From assembly GCA_003021005.1 (NCBI GenBank), contig PXRI01000010.1, positions 1-64,000 of the forward strand: DNA of 64,000 bases. The letters are read 5' to 3'. The notes under the pieces are model-generated. The model was not told the DNA's origin and made no database searches. It saw nothing but the letters and a program-made list of their open reading frames with translations. Made by a program: the position numbers and the translations under genes. This DNA is from Halobacteriales archaeon QS_1_69_70. GTDB taxonomy: Archaea > Halobacteriota > Halobacteria > Halobacteriales > Haloarculaceae. The number at the start of each line of letters is the position of its first letter. The stretch's first letter is position 1. This document shows, in pieces, positions 33,188-40,150 of this stretch.

Positions 33188-33505
33188 CTTGCGAGGAACG
33201 GACGTGACGAGCAGTAGCCCCCGGCAGATTCGAACCCTGCGAGACGCAGCGCCGAGCGCGAGGCGCGAGGGCGAGCGGCGAAGCCGCGAGCAGTGAGGCG
33301 ACCGTCTCGCTCCGGTTCGAATCTGCCCGAGACTCCTTGCCACGAGCGGACGCGAGGAGCGATCGCCCCCGGTAGATTCGAACCCCGCGAGTCGCAGCGC
33401 TGAGCGCGAGGCGCGACCGGCGGAAGCGCCTCGATCTGGGCGAGCGGCGAAGCCGCGAGTCGAGAGGTGACCGTCTCGCTCCGGTTCGAAACTGCCCGGG
33501 GTTAT
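33163..33505 (+). repeat. Array of tRNA-Gln T-arm-like sequences in alternating orientation
   Basis: The 3' end of tRNA-Gln (TTCGAATCTGCCCGGGGC at 33168) recurs as near-copies: inverted at 33229, direct at 33316, inverted at 33377, direct at 33485 (positions of the TTCGAA core). Direct-to-direct spacing is 148 then 169, and inverted-to-inverted is 148, so this is two tandem units of about 150 bases. The linkers contain GCGAGAC...GTCTCGC inverted repeats and GAGCGCGAGGCGCGA words. No gene lies in 33188-33567. Candidates are an attachment-site scar or a tRNA-derived repeat. Confidence 0.75.
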
Positions 33506-33567
33506 CCTGCGACGGCCGCTCGTCGGCGAGGGCAAGCTATAATCGGCGGCGAGTCGACGCTGCGGCC

Positions 33568-34560
33568 ATGCACCCCGACCCGAACGACCCCGCCGAGTCG
33601 TGGCCGCCATCGGCCGGCGACCCCGCCCGGGAGGTGTGGTACTCACTCGTCAGTCCAGCGGACGGTAGCGTCGCCTTCTGGTACCGCTACACGCTCCTCT
33701 CGACGGAATCGGGCTACCGGGAGGCTCGGCTGTGGGCGGCGCTGACCGACCGCGAGGACCCGGCCCGCTCTCGGTTCGTCTCTGCCGCCCACCCGCTGTC
33801 GGATGTCACGGCGGCGGGCGACCCCTTCGAACTCCGAATCGGCGACGCAGTGCTGACCTCCAGCGGCGCCGAGGGGGCCGTCGACGGCGTCGCGTGGGCC
33901 CTCGAGTACGACCCGGACAACTACGCGTTCACGCCGCTGCGGAGCGAGACGTTAACGAACGTTCTCTCGTCGGTGGTGGGGACTGGCAAGCACTGGAGCC
34001 GTAACCAATCTGTCGCGATGACCGGTGAAGTTACGGTCGGCGACCGGACCATCGAACTCGAGGACGCGCCCGGCCACCAGGGCCATACGGTCTCCTCGAC
34101 CAGCCCGCCCGAGACGTGGACGTGGGTCCAGTGCAACGACTTCGACGAGGATGACTCGGCGGTCCTGGAGGCGCTGCGTCTGGACGACAAGCTCTCGCTG
34201 TGCTTCCGGGTCGACGGCGAGGTGTACGCGCTCAACCGGGTGAAGGACGTGCTGCCCGTCGGCCCGTCTGCGAACGATGTCCAGCACGACGCGGTCGGCC
34301 ACTGGCGGTTCCGCGGGGAGGGCGAGGGTCTCGAGTTGAAGACGACCGTCGAAGCACCCGACGAGCACTGGCAGACGGTCGCCTACATGACGCCGGCGGA
34401 CACCCTGCGGTACAACGCCCACTGCTCGCTGGCGGAGGTGACGGTCACCTACAGCGTCGACGGCGGGGAGACGGAGACGCTCACGAGCGACGCGGCCCGC
34501 GCCGAGTGGGTGAGCACGGAGCCGCCGGTCGAGGGCGAGTACGAGCCGACGTGGGAGTGA
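33568..34560 (+). CDS. Putative lipocalin-fold (CrtC/AttH-like) protein
   Basis: A 330-residue soluble protein that is mostly beta strand. It begins DPAREVWYSLVSPADG followed by FWYRYTLLSTESGY, like the first barrel of AttH/hydroxyneurosporene-synthase (CrtC)-type proteins, and has a second barrel-like half (GHWRFRGEGEGLELKTTVE onward). There is no signal peptide and no membrane segment. CrtC hydrates carotenoids, but the key residues cannot be checked by eye, so only the fold is proposed. The start is the ATG 33568, just past the tRNA-like repeat array. Confidence 0.55.
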   Translation: MHPDPNDPAESWPPSAGDPAREVWYSLVSPADGSVAFWYRYTLLSTESGYREARLWAALTDREDPARSRFVSAAHPLSDVTAAGDPFELRIGDAVLTSSGAEGAVDGVAWALEYDPDNYAFTPLRSETLTNVLSSVVGTGKHWSRNQSVAMTGEVTVGDRTIELEDAPGHQGHTVSSTSPPETWTWVQCNDFDEDDSAVLEALRLDDKLSLCFRVDGEVYALNRVKDVLPVGPSANDVQHDAVGHWRFRGEGEGLELKTTVEAPDEHWQTVAYMTPADTLRYNAHCSLAEVTVTYSVDGGETETLTSDAARAEWVSTEPPVEGEYEPTWE

Positions 34561-34586
34561 TGGGGGCAAGCGGTCCGGCCGATAGG

Positions 34587-35495
34587 TCACGCATCGCGTG
34601 CGCGCCTGACTGCAACCAGCACCGCCCCGATCAGGATCGCGAGCACCGCCACACCGCTGCTGAATCCGGGCTGCTCCGCGGTCGGTGTCAGGGTGTCAGT
34701 GGCCCGGGGCGTGGACAACGCCGTCCGCGTCGCCGGATCGGTTCGAGTCGCTGTCGGCGAGCTGTCGGTCGGTGCCGCGGTCGCAGTTCGTGATGGCGTC
34801 TGCGTCGGAGTCACTGTCGGCGGTGGGGTCGGCGAGGGCGTCGGGGTCACCGTCGGCGTCGGGTGCGGCGTCGTGGTGGGCGTCGGTCCGGCCGGTGGGC
34901 CGAGATACAGTCGTGCGTCCTCCTCGTCCGAGCAGTTGCACACCCCGACCCGGTCTATGAGCCGATAGGTTGTGGTGCTGCTGGCGTCCTTGACCCTCGC
35001 GACCAGGTCGTACCAGTCGGCATCGTCGGGATTGTCGACGCAGTCGGCGAACGCGACGACGAGTTCGTCGTCCCCTGAAAGATCCACCGCAGAGTCCCCG
35101 TCGGTCTCGAATACAACCTCGATGCGGTCGTCGTCGCCTTCGTAGCTTTTCACCCGCTGCGAGAGGTCCACGTCGACGCTCGTACCGTCGTCGTCCGCCT
35201 CGCTGTCGACGCCGAACGGCCGGAGGTCGGACTCGGTGCATCCCGAAAGATCACCATCCTCGTATGTAATCTTGAGCCTATCCAGCGTGACCGTCCCGTT
35301 CAGTCGAATCCAGTGGTCGTAGGTTGCGCTCGTCGCGCCTGGTTTGCGATCCGGCGGTGAGTCGTGCGGTTCGACGGTATAATTTCCGGCGTCCGTCGTG
35401 TGATCGGCGATGACGGCGCCGGTGAGCCCTCCGAAAACCAGCAGACCGGCGCCGATGGCCACGGCGAGACGTGGGCGGCTTGGAGGGCTACTCAT
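34587..35495 (-). CDS. Secreted PGF-CTERM protein
   Basis: A 302-residue surface protein. The signal peptide is PRLAVAIGAGLLVFGGLTGAVIA (cleavage near residue 31). A beta-rich domain of about 170 residues with four Cys residues follows, then a 60-residue Thr/Pro/Ser-rich stalk. The C-terminal tripartite signal begins PGF and continues SSGVAVLAILIGAVLVAV and RRARDA. PGF-CTERM signals are processed by archaeosortase A with lipid attachment in haloarchaea. Start: ATG at 35493-35495; ATG 35507 is an alternative. The cargo function is unknown. Confidence 0.82.
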   Translation of the reverse strand: MSSPPSRPRLAVAIGAGLLVFGGLTGAVIADHTTDAGNYTVEPHDSPPDRKPGATSATYDHWIRLNGTVTLDRLKITYEDGDLSGCTESDLRPFGVDSEADDDGTSVDVDLSQRVKSYEGDDDRIEVVFETDGDSAVDLSGDDELVVAFADCVDNPDDADWYDLVARVKDASSTTTYRLIDRVGVCNCSDEEDARLYLGPPAGPTPTTTPHPTPTVTPTPSPTPPPTVTPTQTPSRTATAAPTDSSPTATRTDPATRTALSTPRATDTLTPTAEQPGFSSGVAVLAILIGAVLVAVRRARDA

Positions 35496-35591
35496 ATGTA
35501 CACCCATTCGTTCCACTGGAACTAAAATTACTCTCCAACTACCGATGACTGACTCGGAGGCTGCCCGTGGCGGACCTGCGTCGCCGCACTT

Positions 35592-35773
35592 GAGCATCCG
35601 CGAGCGAACGAAGTGAGCGAGCGGTTCGCCGCGCCGAGCGCCAGCGAGGCGCGGGACCAAGGGCCGACTAACGCGAGCCGAAGGCTCGCGGCTGGAGGCC
35701 CGCCGTGTCTTTTTCATGAACGTTTTTGCCGCGAGCGAGCGCCAACGGCGCTCGCGAGCGTGCAAAAAGGTTC
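35592..35773 (-). repeat. Dispersed stem-loop element, copy B
   Basis: Just behind the GNAT stop, the minus strand reads CCTTTTTGCACGCTCGCGAG, a loop, a matching GC-rich arm, then GCAAAAACGTTCATGAAAAA. A second stem (GCCGCGAGCC/GGCTCGCG), GTTAGTCGG and GCTCGCTCACTTCGTTCGC follow. The palindrome arms differ in sequence from copy A but pair within the copy, while the flanking blocks are almost identical. Confidence 0.75.
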
Positions 35774-35776
35774 CTG

Positions 35777-36499
35777 CTACATGTAGGCGGCGTCCCAGCG
35801 GGTCGGCTGCAGCGTGTTGCCGCATTCTCCACATTCCAGCCGCCCCATCGCGTCCATCGAGGTGACGAGGTTCTCGCAGGCGCCGCAGTAGTAGCCGTAC
35901 TTGTTCTCGCGGGCCTCGTCGGTGTAGACGGTGTAGAACTCGCCGTCGGAGCCGCGCTGGGCGTCGCTGCGGTCGATGAAGTGTTCGCTGCCGTCGATGA
36001 CGATCGGCTGGACGTCGACGCCCTCCCGGTCGACGTAGATGTTCTCGACGAAGGCAGTGCCGTCGATCTCGACGGAGCCCTCTCCGACCTTCGTCAGGCC
36101 CTGGTTTTCCCAGAACCGGTTCCCCTCGGAGTTGTCGGCCAGCACGAGGCCGCGGATGGTCTCGACGCCCGCGTCCTCGAGTCGATCGCGGGTGGCCTCG
36201 TAGAGCTCCTGGCCGAGGCCCTCTCCGCGGTGCATCGCGGCGACGTGGAGCCAGTGGATGTCGCCGCGGTCGTCGGCGATGACGCTTTCGGAGAACGCGA
36301 CGGGCTCGTCGTCCGTCTCGGCGACCAGGACGAGGACGTCGTCGTCGTCGAGTTTCTCCGCGAAGCGGTCGACCCCGTACCATTGACGGATCGCGTTCTC
36401 GATGGTGCTGGGGCTCAACGAGTAGGAGGCCTCCATCGAGCGCACCGCTATGGACCGTACTGTCGGACCGTCGGCCGCCGTCGCTTCGCGTACGTCCAT
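35777..36499 (-). CDS. GNAT acetyltransferase with C-terminal zinc ribbon
   Basis: A 240-residue protein. Residues about 1-150 form a GNAT fold: MDVREATAADGPTVRSIA, then WLHVAAMHRGEGLGQELYEA, which is the acetyl-CoA pyrophosphate loop (R/QxxGxG/A), then ADNSEGNRFWENQGL. The C-terminal 50 residues form a zinc ribbon, CGACENLVTSMD and CGECGN. The ribbon suggests a nucleic-acid or protein substrate. The chosen start is the ATG 36497-36499; the upstream ATG at 36526 adds nine residues. Substrate unknown. Confidence 0.85.
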   Translation of the reverse strand: MDVREATAADGPTVRSIAVRSMEASYSLSPSTIENAIRQWYGVDRFAEKLDDDDVLVLVAETDDEPVAFSESVIADDRGDIHWLHVAAMHRGEGLGQELYEATRDRLEDAGVETIRGLVLADNSEGNRFWENQGLTKVGEGSVEIDGTAFVENIYVDREGVDVQPIVIDGSEHFIDRSDAQRGSDGEFYTVYTDEARENKYGYYCGACENLVTSMDAMGRLECGECGNTLQPTRWDAAYM

Positions 36500-36559
36500 G
36501 ACCGTCGGTACGGCGGCCGGTGTCATAAAACCGGACCTCGCCCGTCATCGGTGGACGGA

Positions 36560-36868
36560 CGGTCACCCCGACGGCGGGGCCGTGAAGAAGCTGTCAGGGC
36601 CGTGGTCGACCTGACCGCCGGAAGTCGGCGGTCTTAAACGACCGCGCTGCCGCAGAGCGGACACCATCGGTCGGTCGGCGACGTCGTTGACGATCTCGTG
36701 GTAGTTCAGGTAGCGGAGCGGGTAGGCGCGGGCGGGCCCGCCGTCGGGGTCATACACGATGACCTGGTCGTTGGCTGCCCCACCGTAATCGGGGCCGAAC
36801 GTCGGGTCGTCCACGCTAGGGATGGCGTCACGGGGGACCACCTGCCGCACGTGCATGAACGGGGCCAC
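36560..36868 (-). pseudogene. DUF3179 protein remnant (frameshifted, truncated)
   Basis: The first 60 residues (VVPRDAIPSVDDPTFGPDY, then GGPARAYPLRYLNYHEIVND) match the start of DUF3179 proteins. Beyond VADRP the reading frame is lost: the expected WCPLCGSAVV is encoded one frame over, from 36666 down, and meets TAA (36634-36636) where a Tyr codon is expected. Nothing of the remaining 250 or so residues follows. So the gene has a small out-of-frame deletion, a nonsense change and loss of its 3' part. It is close to the GNAT gene, on the same strand. Confidence 0.75.
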
Positions 36869-37192
36869 GGGACGAGGCCCCTAATGCGTCACGCGGACGT
36901 GCGGGGGACGCCCGACGGGTCGACCGGGACGGCGAGGGACCGCGACCGGCGGTTGCATAACGGCCCGCGATCGAGCGACATTGCGGCCCGCGATCGAACG
37001 CCAAAGACGCCCACGAGACTGCCGCACGGCCGGTTGCCGGCCACGCTTCCACTTGTGGATCCACGATAGGCCGTTCCGAGCCGGCTAGAGCGGTTTCCGG
37101 CCATCGTGGTGTCGTAAGCCTAAAGAGTCGACACCGCCGATTTATGAACAAGATGACTCACGCGAGCGCCGTTCTACCTCGGAGGTGGATAC
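36869..37192. other. Intergenic region upstream of the HD gene
   Basis: No gene. It contains a near-duplicate CGGCCCGCGATCGA(G/A)CG at about 36961 and 36985. 37100-37145 is AT-richer (CCTAAAGAG and CGATTTATGAAC) and may hold the promoter of the HD gene. A 19-codon frame from 37144 runs into the HD start and is probably not a separate gene. Confidence 0.5.
37181..37187 (+). promoter_or_regulatory. Strong ribosome binding site of the HD gene
   Basis: GGAGGTG ends five bases before the ATG at 37193. Most starts in this window look leaderless or lack such a site, so this one clearly fixes the start and implies a leadered mRNA. Confidence 0.7.
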
Positions 37193-37888
37193 ATGGGCGT
37201 TGAGATCAGGGAATCGCCCGTCTCCCCGCAGGAGCTCGACGCGATGAAGGGGTTCGTCCGGGACTACCTCACCGCGAGCGTCGAGGCCGAGGAGGAGGGC
37301 GGGCGGATGCGGTGGTATCCGTGGCACTCAGCGGAGTACCGGTACAACCACATCCTCAACGTGACCGAACTCGCAGCCGAGATCGCCGAGGCCGAGGGCG
37401 CGAACGTCGACGTGACCCGCGTCGCGGCGCTGTTCCACGACATCGCGAAGCTGGAAGCCGAGCAGGACCTCCACGCCGAGGCGGGCGCCCGGGTGGCCCG
37501 GGAATATCTCACCTCCCGGACGGACTACCCGGAGTCGTTCGTCGAGGAGGTCGTCCACGCCGTCGAGGCCCACTCCTACGAGGGGGAGCTGTCTGACGTC
37601 GACCTCGAGACCCGGTGTCTGATGGAGGCCGACCTGCTGGACAAGGTCGGCGCCAATGGCACGGCGCTTTTGTTGCTCCGGATGGGCTACGAGGCCCGCA
37701 CCCACATGGACGCAAACGAGATGGTCGGCCGGGTGCTCGAGCGGGGCGAGGACGCAATCAAACGCGTCCGCTCGGACACCGCCGAGAGCATCGCCCACCA
37801 GCGCATCAAGCGCGTCCGGTGGTTCAAGGACTGGCTCGAGGCCGAGATCGCCGACATGGAGCCAGGGCCGCCGGAGCCGGACGCGTAG
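37193..37888 (+). CDS. HD-domain phosphohydrolase
   Basis: A 231-residue metal-dependent phosphohydrolase. HD-domain ligands are seen in order: H53 (YNHILNV), H81-D82 (ALFHDIAKLE), H94 (DLHAEAG), H123 (HAVEAHS) and a later Asp (EADLLDKVGANG). This pattern is that of small HD hydrolases acting on nucleotides or related phosphates. The middle and C-terminal helices are complete. It starts at the ATG 37193, fixed by a strong ribosome binding site. It is transcribed alone. Substrate unknown. Confidence 0.85.
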   Translation: MGVEIRESPVSPQELDAMKGFVRDYLTASVEAEEEGGRMRWYPWHSAEYRYNHILNVTELAAEIAEAEGANVDVTRVAALFHDIAKLEAEQDLHAEAGARVAREYLTSRTDYPESFVEEVVHAVEAHSYEGELSDVDLETRCLMEADLLDKVGANGTALLLLRMGYEARTHMDANEMVGRVLERGEDAIKRVRSDTAESIAHQRIKRVRWFKDWLEAEIADMEPGPPEPDA

Positions 37889-37990
37889 CTCCTCTGGCGA
37901 CCGTACCGGGTTCACCTCACCCCGCTCGCCCGACATGGACGGTAGCGCGGAAGCCGTTGCCGGCTCCAGAGGAACGCACGGCCGGCAGTC

Positions 37991-38656
37991 TCAGATGAGG
38001 AACCACGTCGCTGCGTCGTAGAGGAAGTACACGCCGAACGCCACGAGCACCGCGGCGCTGCCGACGGCGATGGCCGGGGCGGCAGCCTCCGTGCGGGTTT
38101 CCGCTGCCACGAGCGCCGCCGGGAAGCCGACGATCCAGACACCGATGCCGCCGAACAGGCCGACGAGCAGTGCCGGGTGGCCGGTCCGGACGACCACGAG
38201 CCCCGCGAGGGCGTCGGTCGCGTACGCGAAGAGGTCGACGCGGCCGGGCGCCAGCAGGCCGACGCCGACGGTGAGCCAGAACAGGATCTGGTAGGGGTTC
38301 GAAAGCGCCAGCACGAACGCCCTGGTGAACCCGCGGGCCGACGGTGCCGTCGACGTCCGGAAGTGCTCGCGGGCGCCGCGTGCGGCCCCGTAGGCGAAGT
38401 ATAGCATCAGGACGCCGCCGATGGCGACCATCGCGTTCCGCAGCGCCGGGGCGCGCTCGAGGACCCCGACGACGCCGACGAGCGCCAGACCCAGGAAGAC
38501 GAGGTCGGCCGACATCGCGCCGAGGCCGGCGCGGAAGCCCGACCGCCAGCCGCGGAGCACGGACTCCTCGGCGATGACCGCGTTCATCGGGCCCGGCGGC
38601 GCGGCCAGCGCCAGACCGAACACCACGCCAGCCAGGAACGTCGAGAGGACGGCCAT
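37991..38656 (-). CDS. LysE family exporter
   Basis: A 221-residue membrane protein with six helices of the LysE/RhtB type. It opens with FLAGVVFGLALAAPPGPMNAVI (the conserved PGP motif after helix 1), has an acidic SADLVFLGLALVG in the second segment, and FTRAFVLALSNPYQILFW, the LSNP motif of the family, in the middle. Relatives export amino acids such as lysine, threonine or leucine. The start ATG is at 38654-38656. It neighbours a threonine-synthase-like gene on the same strand, a suggestive but unproven link. Confidence 0.86.
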   Translation of the reverse strand: MAVLSTFLAGVVFGLALAAPPGPMNAVIAEESVLRGWRSGFRAGLGAMSADLVFLGLALVGVVGVLERAPALRNAMVAIGGVLMLYFAYGAARGAREHFRTSTAPSARGFTRAFVLALSNPYQILFWLTVGVGLLAPGRVDLFAYATDALAGLVVVRTGHPALLVGLFGGIGVWIVGFPAALVAAETRTEAAAPAIAVGSAAVLVAFGVYFLYDAATWFLI

Positions 38657-38766
38657 CGATGGCCCCCACCGGCGGGGCGACGATAAGCGTGGCGTGGTGA
38701 GACCTCGTGACATGCGAGCCGCCGCGTCGCCGCGTGGGCCGCCGCGTCGCCGCGTGTGCTGGCGGG

Positions 38767-39942
38767 TCACAGCCCCCGACCCATCAGCCGGCTGCGGACC
38801 ACGTCGGCGTCCTTGCTCCCGGCCACGGGGTTTACGAGCACGACCGTGTCCGCGGCGGCGAGTTCGCCGCGCTCGCGGAGCGTCCAGGCGCCGGCGGCGG
38901 CGACGCCGCCGGCGACGCCGAGTTCCAGGCCCTCGTGGTGGGCGACGGTCGCGGCGGCGTCCAGCGCGTCCTCGTCGGCGACGGCGACGCCGGCACCGCC
39001 GCTGGGCCGGACCGCCTCGACGGCCCACCGGCCGCCCGTCGGGTCCGGGACCTCCAGCGCGCCGACGACGGTGTCCGGGTGGTCGATCGGCTCAGGGGCT
39101 CGGCCGCCGGTGAGCGCCTCGACGACGGGCGCACAGCCCGCCGGCTGGGCGGCGTACACCCGCGGCGTCCCGTCGACGAGGCCGGCGGCGGCGAGTTCGC
39201 GGGCGGCCGACCGGACGCCGACCGGGACGGTCCCGTGGCCGACCGGGACGACGACCGCGTCCGGCACGCGCCACGCCAGGGTCTGGACGATCTCGTGGTA
39301 CACCGGCTTCACGCCCTCGTGGCGGTACGGCGACTCGAACGGACCGGCCGGGAACCGGGCGTCGCTCTCGGCGGGGCGGTCGTCGCGTTCGGCCGCGTGG
39401 GCCGCCCGGGCGTCGTCGAATCGGCCCTCGACGACGCGCATGTCGCCGCCGTGGACGTTGATCATCGCCTTGGTCACGAAGGAGGCGCGGCTGGGGACGA
39501 CGACGCGGGCGTCGAGGCCGGCGCGGGCGGCGTAGGCGGCCGCCGACTGGCCGTCGACGCCGGTCGAGGCCAGCGCGAGGCGTGTGTCGCCGCGGGCGGC
39601 GGCGGCCGCGGCGACCAAGGCGAGGCCCCGGTCGGCGACGCTCCCGGTGGGATTGTGCCCCTCGTCCTTGACGTGGAGCGACGCCACGTCGAGCTCGTCG
39701 GCGACCCCCGGCACCTCGATCAGCGGGGTCGCGCCCTCGCCCAGCTTGACCGGCCCTATGGGCAGCAGTTCGGGGAGCCGCCAGCCGCCGGTCCGCTCGG
39801 CGACAGTGTCCCGGGACGGGACGCCACCGTCGAGGTCGTAGCTACCCTCCAGGACGCCGCTGCAGGCCCCACACCTGGTCGCCACCACCTCGGGAACGGT
39901 CGCCCCGCAGTCCGCACAGCGGAACCCCTCGAAGCAGCCCAT
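38767..39942 (-). CDS. Threonine-synthase-like fold-type II protein lacking the PLP lysine
   Basis: A 391-residue protein. It has the N-terminal zinc-ribbon-like CADC...CGAC of archaeal threonine synthases, then LGEGATPLIEVPGVADEL and VKDEGHNPTGSVADRG. In active enzymes the last motif reads NPTGSFKDRG, where Lys forms the Schiff base with PLP; here it is Ala. The phosphate-binding loop, usually SSGN, reads ALASTGVDGQSAAAYAARAG, and the C-terminal serine loop is VNPVAGSKD. So the fold is kept but the catalytic lysine is gone. It may be a regulatory or substrate-binding paralogue. Start: ATG 39940-39942. Confidence 0.8.
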   Translation of the reverse strand: MGCFEGFRCADCGATVPEVVATRCGACSGVLEGSYDLDGGVPSRDTVAERTGGWRLPELLPIGPVKLGEGATPLIEVPGVADELDVASLHVKDEGHNPTGSVADRGLALVAAAAAARGDTRLALASTGVDGQSAAAYAARAGLDARVVVPSRASFVTKAMINVHGGDMRVVEGRFDDARAAHAAERDDRPAESDARFPAGPFESPYRHEGVKPVYHEIVQTLAWRVPDAVVVPVGHGTVPVGVRSAARELAAAGLVDGTPRVYAAQPAGCAPVVEALTGGRAPEPIDHPDTVVGALEVPDPTGGRWAVEAVRPSGGAGVAVADEDALDAAATVAHHEGLELGVAGGVAAAGAWTLRERGELAAADTVVLVNPVAGSKDADVVRSRLMGRGL

Positions 39943-40150
39943 GGCGGCGAGAGGCGCCCCCTGGTCAAAGCCCTGTCCGTCCCCGCCGAGCAGCCGCCGC
40001 AGGACGCAGGCGGGGGTCGTGTACGCCCAAGTCACAAGCGTCGCACGGGGGGTCGTGTCGTCCAAGCCACAAGAGATATTCATGCCTGCGTCGAAGTGCC
40101 GCCAGACGACGGTCGGTCGTCCGTCCCGGGGGATCGACCGACGACCCACC

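Noticed and set aside
33163-33505. Possible CRISPR array
   Set aside because: Repeats alternate in orientation, there are only five, the linkers are themselves repeated, and no cas gene lies in the window.
37144-37202. A 19-codon leader peptide upstream of the HD gene
   Set aside because: It has no sign of attenuation (no codon runs, no terminator hairpin), and it simply runs into the HD start, whose own ribosome site is strong.
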